NCBI GenBank assembly: GCA_018882825.1
Contig: VERC01000033.1
Location: 1 to 14,032 of the forward strand
Source: Acidimicrobiia bacterium
GTDB lineage: Bacteria; Actinomycetota; Acidimicrobiia; Acidimicrobiales; Acidimicrobilacustridaceae
Length of the DNA: 14,032 bases
Direction of reading: 5' to 3'
The notes beneath the pieces were generated by a model, which saw only the letters and a list, made by a program, of their open reading frames with translations, made no database searches and was not told the DNA's origin. The position numbers and the translations under genes were made by a program. How positions within the stretch are numbered: position 1 is the first letter of the stretch; every line of letters starts with the position of its first letter. Below, one piece after another: positions 1-6,954 of the stretch.

Positions 1-2
1 CC

Positions 3-118
3 CGGGCCTATGTCGAGCGACTGATCGACCAGCGTCGTGCGCAGGTGACGACCACCACGACCGTCTCGACCTCGGCCACCTCGACGTCGACCACGACCGT
101 CGTGCGGCGACGCCGTGA
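3..118 (+). CDS. 3' end of an upstream gene, probably PstP-type Ser/Thr phosphatase (partial)
   Basis: Only the C-terminal tail is inside the window. The frame beginning at base 3 reads RAYVERLIDQRRAQ and then a Thr/Ser-rich stretch, which looks like the tail of an actinobacterial PP2C phosphatase. Gene order supports this, because pstP normally lies directly before rodA in this cluster; PstP dephosphorylates PknB and its targets. The end of the gene is unclear. The natural boundary would be the TGA at 116-118, overlapping the GTG of rodA as GTGA, but that stop is in another frame. The frame carrying the recognisable protein stays open to a TAG at 549-551, deep inside rodA. I place the end at 118 as the more natural boundary. 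The identification rests on about 35 residues plus synteny. Confidence 0.45.
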   Translation, partial: GLCRATDRPASCAGDDHHDRLDLGHLDVDHDRRAATP

Positions 119-1425
119 CCGGCCGCCGTACCACCGAACTCGGCCTCATGGTGATGGTCGTCGTGCTCATCTCGGTGGCCTACGTGCTGGCCAGTCTCGG
201 ATCGCAGTCGCAGATCCCGGCCGACATCGTTCCGTTCCTCCTCGTCGTGCTGGTACTGCTCATGACCGCGCATCTGGCGGTACGAAAGTTGGCCCCCGAC
301 GCCGACCCCGTCCTGCTGCCCACCATCGCCCTGCTCAACGGATTCGGGTACGTGGTCATCGCCGGACTCAACGAGCGACTGGCCGCCGCCCAGGCCACGT
401 GGACGGCGGTGGCCATCGCCGCCTTCGTCGGCACGTTGTGGTTCGTCAAGCGACCCCGCGACCTCGAGCGGTACCGCTACACGTTCGCCCTGGTCGGTCT
501 CGGTCTGCTGCTGCTGCCGCTGGTGCCCGGTATCGGCTTCGACGCCGGTAGCGGCAGTCGTATCTGGGTGCAACTCGGGCCGATCAACTTCCAGCCCGGT
601 GAGGTGGCCAAGGTGGCACTGGCCATCTTCTTCGCCGCTTATCTCGCCGATCAGCGCGAACTCATCGCCACCAGTCAATGGCGACTCGGTCCTCTGCGCC
701 TGCCCCACCCCAAGTACCTCGGACCGGTGCTGGTGGCGTGGGCCGTCACCTTGGTCGTGATGTTCTACCAGAAGGACCTCGGTTCCTCGCTGCTGTTCTT
801 CGCGTTGTTCGTCGTCATGTTGTGGGTCGCCACCCAGCGCGCGTCGTTCCTCGTCATCGGCGGTGGACTGTTCGCCGCCGGCGCGCTCTTCGCATGGCGT
901 TCGTTCGGACACGTGCGCACCCGCGTCGACATCTGGCTCGATCCGTGGAGGGACCCGAGCGGCACCGGCTTCCAGATCATCCAGGGTCTGTTCGCCATGG
1001 CCTCGGGTGGCATCACCGGCACCGGCCTCGGCATGGGTGGCGACACCCGTATCCCCGCCGCCGAGAACGACTTCATCTTCGCCGTCATGGTGCAGGAACT
1101 CGGACTGGCCGGCGGTGCCATCGTCCTCATCGCCTACCTGTTGATCGTCGGTTCCGGATTGCGCATCGCTCAGTCCACCGAGATCGCCTTCGACAAGTTG
1201 CTGGCCACCGGCCTGACGCTTCTCATCGGTCTGCAGGCGTTCATCATCCTCGCCGGGGTCATCCGGCTTCTGCCGCTCACCGGTGTGGCCCTGCCCTTCA
1301 TCTCCTACGGCGGCTCGTCGTTGGTCATGAACTACGTGCTGTTGGCCATCCTGTTGCGCATCAGTGACCAGACCGCGCAGCGCGAGCGCGCTCGTTCGCA
1401 GGTCGTCATCGGCGCGGCGGCATGA
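115..1425 (+). CDS. rodA: RodA/FtsW-family SEDS peptidoglycan glycosyltransferase
   Basis: A 436-residue polytopic membrane protein of the SEDS family, which polymerises lipid II into glycan strands together with a class B penicillin-binding protein. Hydrophobic segments fill the whole chain. Family signatures are clear: FQPGEVAK around residue 163, the IPAAENDFIFAV loop with D319 at the position of the essential catalytic aspartate, and PLTGVALPFISYGGSS at about 387-402. The GTG start at 115 is chosen because the chain then begins TGRRTTELGL, a usual SEDS N-terminus, and because it overlaps a TGA as GTGA. The gene overlaps pbpA by ATGA at 1422-1425, so the two are translationally coupled. 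Position between the presumed phosphatase and pbpA matches rodA of mycobacteria rather than the ftsW of the dcw cluster, although sequence alone does not separate the two well. Confidence 0.93.
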   Translation: MTGRRTTELGLMVMVVVLISVAYVLASLGSQSQIPADIVPFLLVVLVLLMTAHLAVRKLAPDADPVLLPTIALLNGFGYVVIAGLNERLAAAQATWTAVAIAAFVGTLWFVKRPRDLERYRYTFALVGLGLLLLPLVPGIGFDAGSGSRIWVQLGPINFQPGEVAKVALAIFFAAYLADQRELIATSQWRLGPLRLPHPKYLGPVLVAWAVTLVVMFYQKDLGSSLLFFALFVVMLWVATQRASFLVIGGGLFAAGALFAWRSFGHVRTRVDIWLDPWRDPSGTGFQIIQGLFAMASGGITGTGLGMGGDTRIPAAENDFIFAVMVQELGLAGGAIVLIAYLLIVGSGLRIAQSTEIAFDKLLATGLTLLIGLQAFIILAGVIRLLPLTGVALPFISYGGSSLVMNYVLLAILLRISDQTAQRERARSQVVIGAAA

Positions 1426-2912
1426 ATCGCTCCATCACCCGCCTCGGCATCGCGCTCGTGGTGCTCTTCGTCGCGCTGTTCGTCAAGCTCAACTGGATCC
1501 AGGTGATCGACAAGGACGCGCTCGACACCAATCCGCTCAACACCGCGCAGGTGCGGCGTGACTTCAACCGCCCGCGTGGTTCGATCGTCACTGCCGACGG
1601 ATTCGTGCTCGCCCAGAGCATCCCCAACCCCGATACGAACTCGCAGTTCGAACGGATCCGCATCTATCCCGAGGGTGACCTGTTCGCGCACACGACGGGG
1701 TTCTTCTCGTTCCGCTACGGCTCCACGGGCATCGAGAAGCAGTACAACGACGAGTTGGTCGGCTCGACGTTCGGCCAACAGGTGAAGGGCTTCTCCGACC
1801 TGTTCGTGAGCAGCCGCAACTCCGGTGACGTCACCGTGTCGTTGCGTCGCGACGTGCAGCAGGTGGCGCGTGATCAACTCGGTGACCGCCAGGGGTCGGT
1901 GGTGGCGATCGACCCGCGTACCGGCGCGATCCTCGGGTTCTGGTCATGGCCGTCGTACGACCCGAACCTCGTGTCATCGGTGGAGACGGCGGTGGCCGAG
2001 ACGGCGTGGAAGTCCTACAACGCCGATCCCGCCCGACCCATGCGCCCCCACATGTACCAGGACCGCTACTTCCCCGGGTCGACGTTCAAGACCGTCACGG
2101 CGGCGATCGGACTGCAGACCGGCAAGGTCACCAACGCCACTCCCGTGTATCCGTTCACCGATGGGTACCTCCCGGCCATGACCGACAAGACGATCCGCAA
2201 CTTCGGTGGTGAGAGCTGTGGCGGTCCGCTCCCCGAGATCCTGCGTGTGTCGTGCAACTCCGCCTTCGCCGAGATGGGAACCGAGACCATCGGTGCCGCC
2301 GACATGATGTCGGGGGCGGCCACGTGGGGGTTCAACTCGGCGGCGCCCATCGACCTGCCCGATCCGGTGCGTTCGGTGTTCCCCACCAACCTGGCCAACG
2401 ATCCTCCGCGACTGGCCATGTCGTCGATCGGACAGAACGACGTGCAGGCCACGCCGCTGCAGATGGCGCTCGTGGCCGCCGGGGTGGCCAACGGCGGAGT
2501 GATCATGCGGCCCCACGTCGTCACCGAGGTGCGCAACGACCAGGGTGAGATCGTCTCCACCGTCTCGCCCTCGCGCTGGCTGACGCCGATGTCCTCCACC
2601 AACGCCGCCACCCTGGCCGATGACATGCTCGGGGTCGTGCGCGCCGGCACCGCCGCCGGTCTGGCCATCCCGGGCTGTGCGGTGGGCGGCAAGACCGGTA
2701 CGGCACAGTTGGGCACCGATCCTCCCCGTAGCCACACGTGGATCATCGGGTTCGCCGGACCTCCCGGTGGGCAGCCCACCGTGGCCGTGGCCGTGGTCGT
2801 GCTCGATCAGTCCGGGGGCAGCGAGGCCACCGGCGGTCGGGTGGCCGCCCCCATCGCCCGGGCCGTGCTCCAGACCGCCCTCGCCGCTCAGGGCGGGTGC
2901 GGATCCCGCTGA
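1422..2912 (+). CDS. pbpA: Class B penicillin-binding protein PbpA (peptidoglycan transpeptidase)
   Basis: A 496-residue bitopic D,D-transpeptidase that cross-links peptidoglycan outside the membrane and partners with the SEDS protein encoded just upstream. The N-terminus has a short cytoplasmic stub and one membrane anchor (about residues 8-27). A dimerisation domain follows (RPRGSIVTADG near 47-57), then the transpeptidase domain. All three catalytic motifs are present: SxxK as S220-T-F-K223, SxN as S277-C-N279, and KTG at 424-426. Length is normal for the actinobacterial PbpA family. The start overlaps the rodA stop (ATGA) and no separate Shine-Dalgarno is needed. Its stop at 2912 is 51 nt before pknB. 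No pknA gene lies between them, unlike in mycobacteria. Confidence 0.95.
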   Translation: MNRSITRLGIALVVLFVALFVKLNWIQVIDKDALDTNPLNTAQVRRDFNRPRGSIVTADGFVLAQSIPNPDTNSQFERIRIYPEGDLFAHTTGFFSFRYGSTGIEKQYNDELVGSTFGQQVKGFSDLFVSSRNSGDVTVSLRRDVQQVARDQLGDRQGSVVAIDPRTGAILGFWSWPSYDPNLVSSVETAVAETAWKSYNADPARPMRPHMYQDRYFPGSTFKTVTAAIGLQTGKVTNATPVYPFTDGYLPAMTDKTIRNFGGESCGGPLPEILRVSCNSAFAEMGTETIGAADMMSGAATWGFNSAAPIDLPDPVRSVFPTNLANDPPRLAMSSIGQNDVQATPLQMALVAAGVANGGVIMRPHVVTEVRNDQGEIVSTVSPSRWLTPMSSTNAATLADDMLGVVRAGTAAGLAIPGCAVGGKTGTAQLGTDPPRSHTWIIGFAGPPGGQPTVAVAVVVLDQSGGSEATGGRVAAPIARAVLQTALAAQGGCGSR

Positions 2913-2949
2913 GCGTCCGGGGTGGTGGGAGTCCCCGACGGGCCCTCAC

Positions 2950-2955
2950 TAGGCT
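2950..2955 (+). promoter_or_regulatory. -10 element of a leaderless internal promoter for pknB
   Basis: TAGGCT lies 8 nt before the ATG at 2964, so transcription would begin at or next to the start codon. No Shine-Dalgarno is visible between them, and no convincing -35 is seen. The same arrangement recurs at trpG, crgA and the gene ending at 5952. It would let pknB be expressed apart from rodA-pbpA. Confidence 0.5.
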
Positions 2956-2963
2956 CTCGCCCG

Positions 2964-4880
2964 ATGAGTGACACCCCGGCGAGTCCCACCGTCTTCAACG
3001 ATCGTTACGAGTTGCATCGCAAGTTGGCACGAGGCGGAATGGCCGACGTCTATCTGGCCCGCGACCTGTTGCTCGATCGTCCGGTGGCCGTCAAGGTGCT
3101 GTTCACCGAGTACGCCCGTGATGCCGCCTTCGTCGAGCGCTTCCGCCGCGAGGCCCAGTCGGCGGCCAACCTCAATCACCCCAACATCGTCGCCGTCTAC
3201 GACTGGGGCGCGCAGTACGGCACCTACTTCATGGTGATGGAGTACGTCGACGGTCGACCTCTGTCGGAGATCATCCACTCCGAGGGTCCGCTGCACCCTC
3301 ATCGCGCCGCGGAGATCACCGCGGATGTGGCCGCGGCGCTCGGATTCGCCCATCGCAATGGTGTGGTGCACCGTGACGTGAAGCCCGGCAACATCCTCAT
3401 CACCCCGGCGGGTCAGGTGAAGGTCGCCGATTTCGGCATCGCCCAGGCGTCGAACGCCAACGCGGCCGACAACCTCACCCAGGCTGGTTCGGTCATGGGC
3501 ACGGCGACGTACTTCTCGCCCGAGCAGGCCCAGGGTCGTGCCGTCGATCCCCGTTCCGATCTCTACTCGCTCGGCTGCGTGCTCTACGAGATGTTGACGT
3601 CACGCCCGCCGTTCTCGGGCGACACCCCGGTGGCCGTCGCCTACAAGCACGTCCAGTCCGAACCCGTCGCGCCCAGTCACATCAACCCGAACGTTCCGCC
3701 CGCACTCGAGGCCATCGACCTCAAGCTGTTGGCCAAGGATCCGTCGCAGCGCTACCCGTCGGCCGAGGACCTCCGGTCCGATCTACGTCGGTTCCTCGAG
3801 GGTCAGCCCGTGCTGGCCGCCGGTGCTGCGGGCGTGGCAGGCACTGGCGTGTTCGTGGCCGCAGGTGCGGCCGGTGCCACGCCGGCCGACGCGACGACCG
3901 TCGTGCCCGCCACGGGTGGTGGCGGGGGTGGCGGTGTCGGGCCCATCAATGGACTCGGTGGACCGGGCGGCTACGCCGGACCTCCCGAGAATCGACGCAC
4001 GGGCCTGTGGGTTGCTGCGGTCATCATCGGTCTGCTGGTGATCGGCGGCGTGCTGTTCCTCATCGGTTCGTCGCAGGGCAAGCCGGCCGAGAAGGTCGAT
4101 GTCCCCGATGTCACGACCCTCGATGTCACCGCCGCCACCAACAAGCTCAGTGATGCGGGCTTCAAGGTGTCGGTCAAGAACGTGTCCAACGACACCGTTC
4201 CGGCCAATCAGGTCTTCGAACAGAACCCCAAGGGCGGAACGCAGGCCGACAAGGGATCGACGGTGCAGATCACGGTCAGCAGCGGGATCGGCGACGGCAC
4301 CGTCCCGCAGGTCACCGGTCTGACCCAGGCCGCGGCCGAGTCGCTGTTGAAGACCAACAACTTCATTCCCCAGATCGCCGAGGCGGCCAGTGACACCGTG
4401 CCCAAGGGAACGGTCATCTCACAGAATCCGGCGGCCAATGCCAAGGCCCAGAAGAACTCGGTGGTGACCATCACCGTGTCCACCGGTCCGGGCGACATCG
4501 CCATTCCCGACGTGACGGGTCTGAGTCAGCTGACGGCGTCGAACCAACTCGGGCAGAAGGGCTTCGCCGTCACCACCACGTCGCAGTCGTCGACGACGGT
4601 GGCGGCCGGCAATGTCATCAAGACCACGCCGCCGGCCGGCACCATGGCGTCGCGGGGTTCGACGGTGAACATGGTCGTGTCCACCGGTCCGGAACAGGTG
4701 GCGGTGCCGTCGTACACGGCGGGCACCACGACGTGGACCCAGTACCAGGCGGCGCTCTCCGGCGCCGGTCTCACCGGTTCGGGCTGCTCGGTCGGGGCCA
4801 ACAAGATCTCGTCGACCAACCCGGCGCAGGGCGCGATGGTCAACAAGGGATCCAACGTCACCGTCGTCTGCGCCCCCTGA
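2964..4880 (+). CDS. pknB: PknB-like receptor Ser/Thr kinase with four PASTA repeats
   Basis: A 638-residue transmembrane Hanks-type kinase that senses muropeptides or lipid II outside and phosphorylates growth and division proteins inside. The kinase domain spans about residues 15-275: glycine loop LARGGMADVY, ATP-anchoring K44, catalytic loop HRDVKPGN (H136 to N143, D138 catalytic), D156-F-G, then GTATYFSPEQ. A Gly/Ala-rich juxtamembrane linker with a seven-glycine run follows, then one membrane helix at about 348-370. Four PASTA repeats begin near residues 378, 446, 512 and 578. The last is divergent and holds the only two extracellular cysteines, C608 and C636, which could form a disulfide. 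I prefer the ATG at 2964 over an in-frame GTG at 2922 because the kinase fold starts soon after it and a -10 element sits 8 nt upstream. It converges on trpG with a 3-nt gap. Confidence 0.95.
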   Translation: MSDTPASPTVFNDRYELHRKLARGGMADVYLARDLLLDRPVAVKVLFTEYARDAAFVERFRREAQSAANLNHPNIVAVYDWGAQYGTYFMVMEYVDGRPLSEIIHSEGPLHPHRAAEITADVAAALGFAHRNGVVHRDVKPGNILITPAGQVKVADFGIAQASNANAADNLTQAGSVMGTATYFSPEQAQGRAVDPRSDLYSLGCVLYEMLTSRPPFSGDTPVAVAYKHVQSEPVAPSHINPNVPPALEAIDLKLLAKDPSQRYPSAEDLRSDLRRFLEGQPVLAAGAAGVAGTGVFVAAGAAGATPADATTVVPATGGGGGGGVGPINGLGGPGGYAGPPENRRTGLWVAAVIIGLLVIGGVLFLIGSSQGKPAEKVDVPDVTTLDVTAATNKLSDAGFKVSVKNVSNDTVPANQVFEQNPKGGTQADKGSTVQITVSSGIGDGTVPQVTGLTQAAAESLLKTNNFIPQIAEAASDTVPKGTVISQNPAANAKAQKNSVVTITVSTGPGDIAIPDVTGLSQLTASNQLGQKGFAVTTTSQSSTTVAAGNVIKTTPPAGTMASRGSTVNMVVSTGPEQVAVPSYTAGTTTWTQYQAALSGAGLTGSGCSVGANKISSTNPAQGAMVNKGSNVTVVCAP

Positions 4881-4883
4881 GGC

Positions 4884-5462
4884 TCAGCCGCAGCGTTCGA
4901 GGAAGTTGGCCACCAGTCGGTGGCCGTTCTCGGTGAGGATCGACTCGGGGTGGAACTGCACACCCTCGACGTCGAACTCACGATGGCGCAGACCCATCAC
5001 CAGGCCGTCCTCGGTCCACGCCGTCACCTCGAGCACGTCGGGCACCGACGATCGCTCCACCACCAGCGAGTGGTAGCGGGTGGCCTCGAACGGATCGGGG
5101 AGACCCGTGAACACACCGGTGTCGTTGTGGGAGATGCGCGACGTCTTTCCGTGCATGATCTCGGGGGCGCGCACCACATCGCCGCCGTAGACCTGACCGA
5201 TGCACTGGTGTCCCAGACAGACCCCCAACACGGGGACCCGGCCGGCGAACGTGGCGATGACCTCGTTGGACAGGCCGGCGTCCTCGGGACGACCCGGCCC
5301 GGGACTGATCAGCACGCCGTCCACACCGAGGGCCTCGATCTCGTCGATGGTGAGTTCGTCGCAACGGTGCACGACTGGCTCCGCGCCCAACTCGCCCAGG
5401 TACTGGACGAGGTTGAACACGAACGAGTCGTAGTTGTCGAGCACGAGGATCCGGGCGGCCAT
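4884..5462 (-). CDS. trpG: Anthranilate / aminodeoxychorismate synthase glutamine amidotransferase subunit (TrpG/PabA)
   Basis: A 192-residue class I glutamine amidotransferase. It releases ammonia from glutamine for the chorismate-using partner (TrpE or PabB) in tryptophan or folate synthesis. The chain opens with the family signature [28 protein letters not shown] forms the oxyanion region at about 53-63, and the catalytic triad is C82 (GVCLGHQ), H171 and E173 (FHPES). Length is standard for a stand-alone subunit; the synthase subunit is not in the window, so TrpG and PabA cannot be told apart and a dual role is possible. In mycobacteria the gene lies in the same cluster but in the same direction as pknB; here it is inverted. 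The ATG at 5462 has a TAGGGT hexamer 9 nt upstream and no Shine-Dalgarno. Confidence 0.95.
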   Translation of the reverse strand: MAARILVLDNYDSFVFNLVQYLGELGAEPVVHRCDELTIDEIEALGVDGVLISPGPGRPEDAGLSNEVIATFAGRVPVLGVCLGHQCIGQVYGGDVVRAPEIMHGKTSRISHNDTGVFTGLPDPFEATRYHSLVVERSSVPDVLEVTAWTEDGLVMGLRHREFDVEGVQFHPESILTENGHRLVANFLERCG

Positions 5463-5471
5463 CGGACGTCG

Positions 5472-5477
5472 ACCCTA
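5472..5477 (-). promoter_or_regulatory. -10 element of a leaderless trpG promoter
   Basis: On the minus strand TAGGGT lies 9 nt before the trpG ATG, so the transcript probably starts at or just before the codon. It sits where the -35 of the divergent crgA promoter should fall, so the two promoters overlap. Confidence 0.5.
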
Positions 5478-5496
5478 CCGGGCGGGTGAGGACCAC

Positions 5497-5502
5497 TACG
5501 CT
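5497..5502 (+). promoter_or_regulatory. -10 element of a leaderless crgA promoter
   Basis: TACGCT lies 7 nt before the crgA ATG at 5510, with no Shine-Dalgarno between. It occupies the expected -35 position of the opposing trpG promoter. Only 47 bp separate the two start codons. Confidence 0.5.
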
Positions 5503-5509
5503 CCGCGCC

Positions 5510-5824
5510 ATGGCCTCTGGAGACAGACCCGCTCCCACTCGCCGCACCGGTGGCGGTGGCCGCCGCCCCGGCAAGAAGGCGACCGTCGACCAGCGCGGTG
5601 GTCCGGCCCCCTCCACGCGCTACACGCCGCCCGGCGCCAGCGGCCGTCCGCCGAGCCCGCGCTGGGTGCCGATCTCGATGGTGGTGTTCTTCGTGATCGG
5701 GCTGCTCGTCATCTTCCTGCACTACGTCGACGCCGTGCTGCCCGGCGCCCTCAGCAACTGGTGGCTGCTGGGTGGACTGGGGTTCATCCTCGCCGGCATC
5801 GTCACGGCCACGCAGTACCGCTGA
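5510..5824 (+). CDS. crgA: Cell division protein CrgA
   Basis: A 104-residue protein with the CrgA layout: a basic, Pro/Gly-rich cytoplasmic N-terminus (about 1-50), the junction SPRWVPISM, then two membrane helices (about 53-72 and 84-100) separated by a short loop. The family ends in a basic WR or YR, here QYR. CrgA is an actinobacterial divisome component that in mycobacteria bridges FtsZ, FtsQ and the septal PBP. Location next to trpG and pknB is the conserved actinobacterial context and makes the call firm despite the short length. The ATG at 5510 is chosen over a GTG at 5486 because a -10 hexamer lies 7 nt before it and because the extra eight residues are unlike the family. The gene appears to be monocistronic. 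Confidence 0.92.
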   Translation: MASGDRPAPTRRTGGGGRRPGKKATVDQRGGPAPSTRYTPPGASGRPPSPRWVPISMVVFFVIGLLVIFLHYVDAVLPGALSNWWLLGGLGFILAGIVTATQYR

Positions 5825-5828
5825 CGGC

Positions 5829-5903
5829 GTCGGCGCGCCCGGCGTCAGCGTGCCCGGTGTCGGCGTGCCCGGTGTCGGCGTGCACGGTGTCGGAGACGCC
5901 CGG
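5829..5903 (+). repeat. 15-bp tandem repeat, about 4.5 copies, after crgA
   Basis: Immediately after the crgA stop codon, units of the form GTCGGCGTGCCCGGT repeat at 5829, 5844, 5859 and 5874, with a degraded fifth unit from 5889. The third unit matches this form exactly; each of the others differs at one or more positions. The array fills most of the crgA-to-5952 gap. The period is a multiple of three, but no start codon or gene is evident. It may be a slippage-prone microsatellite or a family of small inverted or terminator elements. Confidence 0.75.
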
Positions 5904-5944
5904 GTGAACGACCGGTGACGACTCCCGACCTCGTCCGCACCCTT

Positions 5945-5961
5945 GGATCGCTCAGCGATCC
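5945..5961. terminator. Hairpin between convergent genes, possible terminator
   Basis: GGATCGCT and AGCGATCC are perfect inverted arms around one base, realistically a 6-bp stem with a 5-nt loop. It spans the stop codon of the minus-strand gene and lies between two converging genes, where a bidirectional terminator is expected. No T-tract follows on either strand, so this would be an atypical GC-rich terminator. Confidence 0.35.
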
Positions 5962-6305
5962 TCGACCGGTGTCAGCAGGGTCATGTCGTCCTGACAGTGC
6001 CGGGGTGGTTCCGGATCGATGTCGGCGGCCACGGTCATGCGCACCTCGGTGCCGCAGATCTCGCAGCGGTAGTGCAACTTCACCTTGCGCAGTTCACCCT
6101 CGGGAGGCGGTTCGGGGATCGGCCGGGCCAGACCGCCGAGCATGGTCACGCCGATGCGCAGGATCACCCACACCACGCCGCCGGCCACCAGCACCTTCCA
6201 CACATCGAGACCGGCGAACAGGCCGATGGCGATGGTGAGCACGGCCAGTCCCGAGATCACCGGGTGCTGCATGCGCCAGCGCGTGTCGTCGGTCGATCGG
6301 GCCAC
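5952..6305 (-). CDS. Small membrane protein with CxxC...HC zinc-ribbon-like tail, function unknown
   Basis: A 117-residue protein of no function I recognise. The N-terminal half contains two hydrophobic helices (about residues 16-33 and 37-57) and then a Pro-rich link (PIPEPPPEG). The C-terminal part is soluble and holds RCEICGTE (C81, C84) and PPRHCQDDM (H103, C104). This is the spacing of a small metal-binding knuckle, although a full four-ligand site would need all of these residues. Proteins with this layout occur as hypothetical proteins in actinobacteria. The GTG at 6305 is supported by a TAGGCT hexamer only 6 nt upstream, so it is probably a leaderless start. The gene converges with crgA and lies 62 nt after the phosphatase gene, with its own promoter. 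Confidence 0.75.
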   Translation of the reverse strand: MARSTDDTRWRMQHPVISGLAVLTIAIGLFAGLDVWKVLVAGGVVWVILRIGVTMLGGLARPIPEPPPEGELRKVKLHYRCEICGTEVRMTVAADIDPEPPRHCQDDMTLLTPVEDR

Positions 6306-6311
6306 GACCCG

Positions 6312-6317
6312 AGCCTA
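6312..6317 (-). promoter_or_regulatory. -10 element of a leaderless promoter for the gene ending at 5952
   Basis: On the minus strand TAGGCT lies 6 nt before the GTG start codon and no Shine-Dalgarno is present. The hexamer is identical to the one in front of pknB. Confidence 0.45.
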
Positions 6318-6367
6318 CGACGACGCGGTGCTGTCGCACTCGTCGAGACGAGGGCCTCGCTGGTGAC

Positions 6368-6940
6368 TCAGCGGGCGTTCCACCGGGCCACGGCCCGCAT
6401 GGAGTGTTCCCATCCGAGGATCGACACGGTGGCCGGATCGAGCAGGAACCGACGCCCCTCGCGAGGGTCGAGTTCGCACCAGCGCGCCACCAGCACCCGC
6501 AGGATGTGGCCGTGGGCGAACAGCGCCACCGGTCCGGTCGAGGCCAGCGCCCGGTCGATGACCCGGTCGGCCCGGGCCGCCACCTCGGCGGGTTCCTCTC
6601 CGCCGGGCCACGGGCCCGACCAGATCGTCCAGTCGGGCACGGTCTGGCGGATGGTGGCGGTGGTGATGCCCTCGTAGTCGCCGTAGTCCCATTCGCGCAG
6701 GTCGTCGTCGACCTCGGCGCCATCGCCCAGTCCGGCCAGCGCGCAGGTGTGACGGGCCCGCGACAGCGGACTCGTCCACACGGCGGCGAACTCGATGCCG
6801 GCGAGCACCGCTCCGGCCGCCCGGGCCTGCTCCTCACCGGTGGTGGTGAGCGGGATGTCGGTGCGGCCGGTGTGGCGACCGTCGACGCTCCATTCCGTCT
6901 GCCCGTGGCGCACGACGTAGACGAGAGGTTCGTTGCTCAT
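6368..6940 (-). CDS. Histidine phosphatase (phosphoglycerate mutase-like) family protein
   Basis: A 190-residue cytosolic member of the histidine phosphatase superfamily, which works through a phosphohistidine intermediate. The catalytic set is complete: R11-H12-G13 near the N-terminus (VVRHGQTEW), R61 (SPLSRARHT), E83 (LREWDYGDYEG) and H143 (FAHGHILR). It is shorter than true cofactor-dependent phosphoglycerate mutase (about 230-250 residues) and is more likely a small-molecule phosphatase of the PhoE/CobC kind; the substrate cannot be read from sequence. The ATG at 6940 gives the standard N-terminus. It lies 14 nt after zwf with only a weak GAGG near the zwf stop, so it is probably co-transcribed and coupled. 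The link with zwf suggests a sugar-phosphate substrate, but this is inference. Confidence 0.88.
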   Translation of the reverse strand: MSNEPLVYVVRHGQTEWSVDGRHTGRTDIPLTTTGEEQARAAGAVLAGIEFAAVWTSPLSRARHTCALAGLGDGAEVDDDLREWDYGDYEGITTATIRQTVPDWTIWSGPWPGGEEPAEVAARADRVIDRALASTGPVALFAHGHILRVLVARWCELDPREGRRFLLDPATVSILGWEHSMRAVARWNAR

Positions 6941-6954
6941 GGCGTCACGCTGCC

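Noticed and set aside
2922-2963. An alternative GTG start adding 14 residues to PknB.
   Set aside because: The ATG at 2964 directly follows a -10 hexamer and gives a normal short lead into the kinase fold.
5829-5903. The 15-bp tandem repeat as a CRISPR array.
   Set aside because: Units are contiguous with no spacers, are too short, and no cas genes are present.
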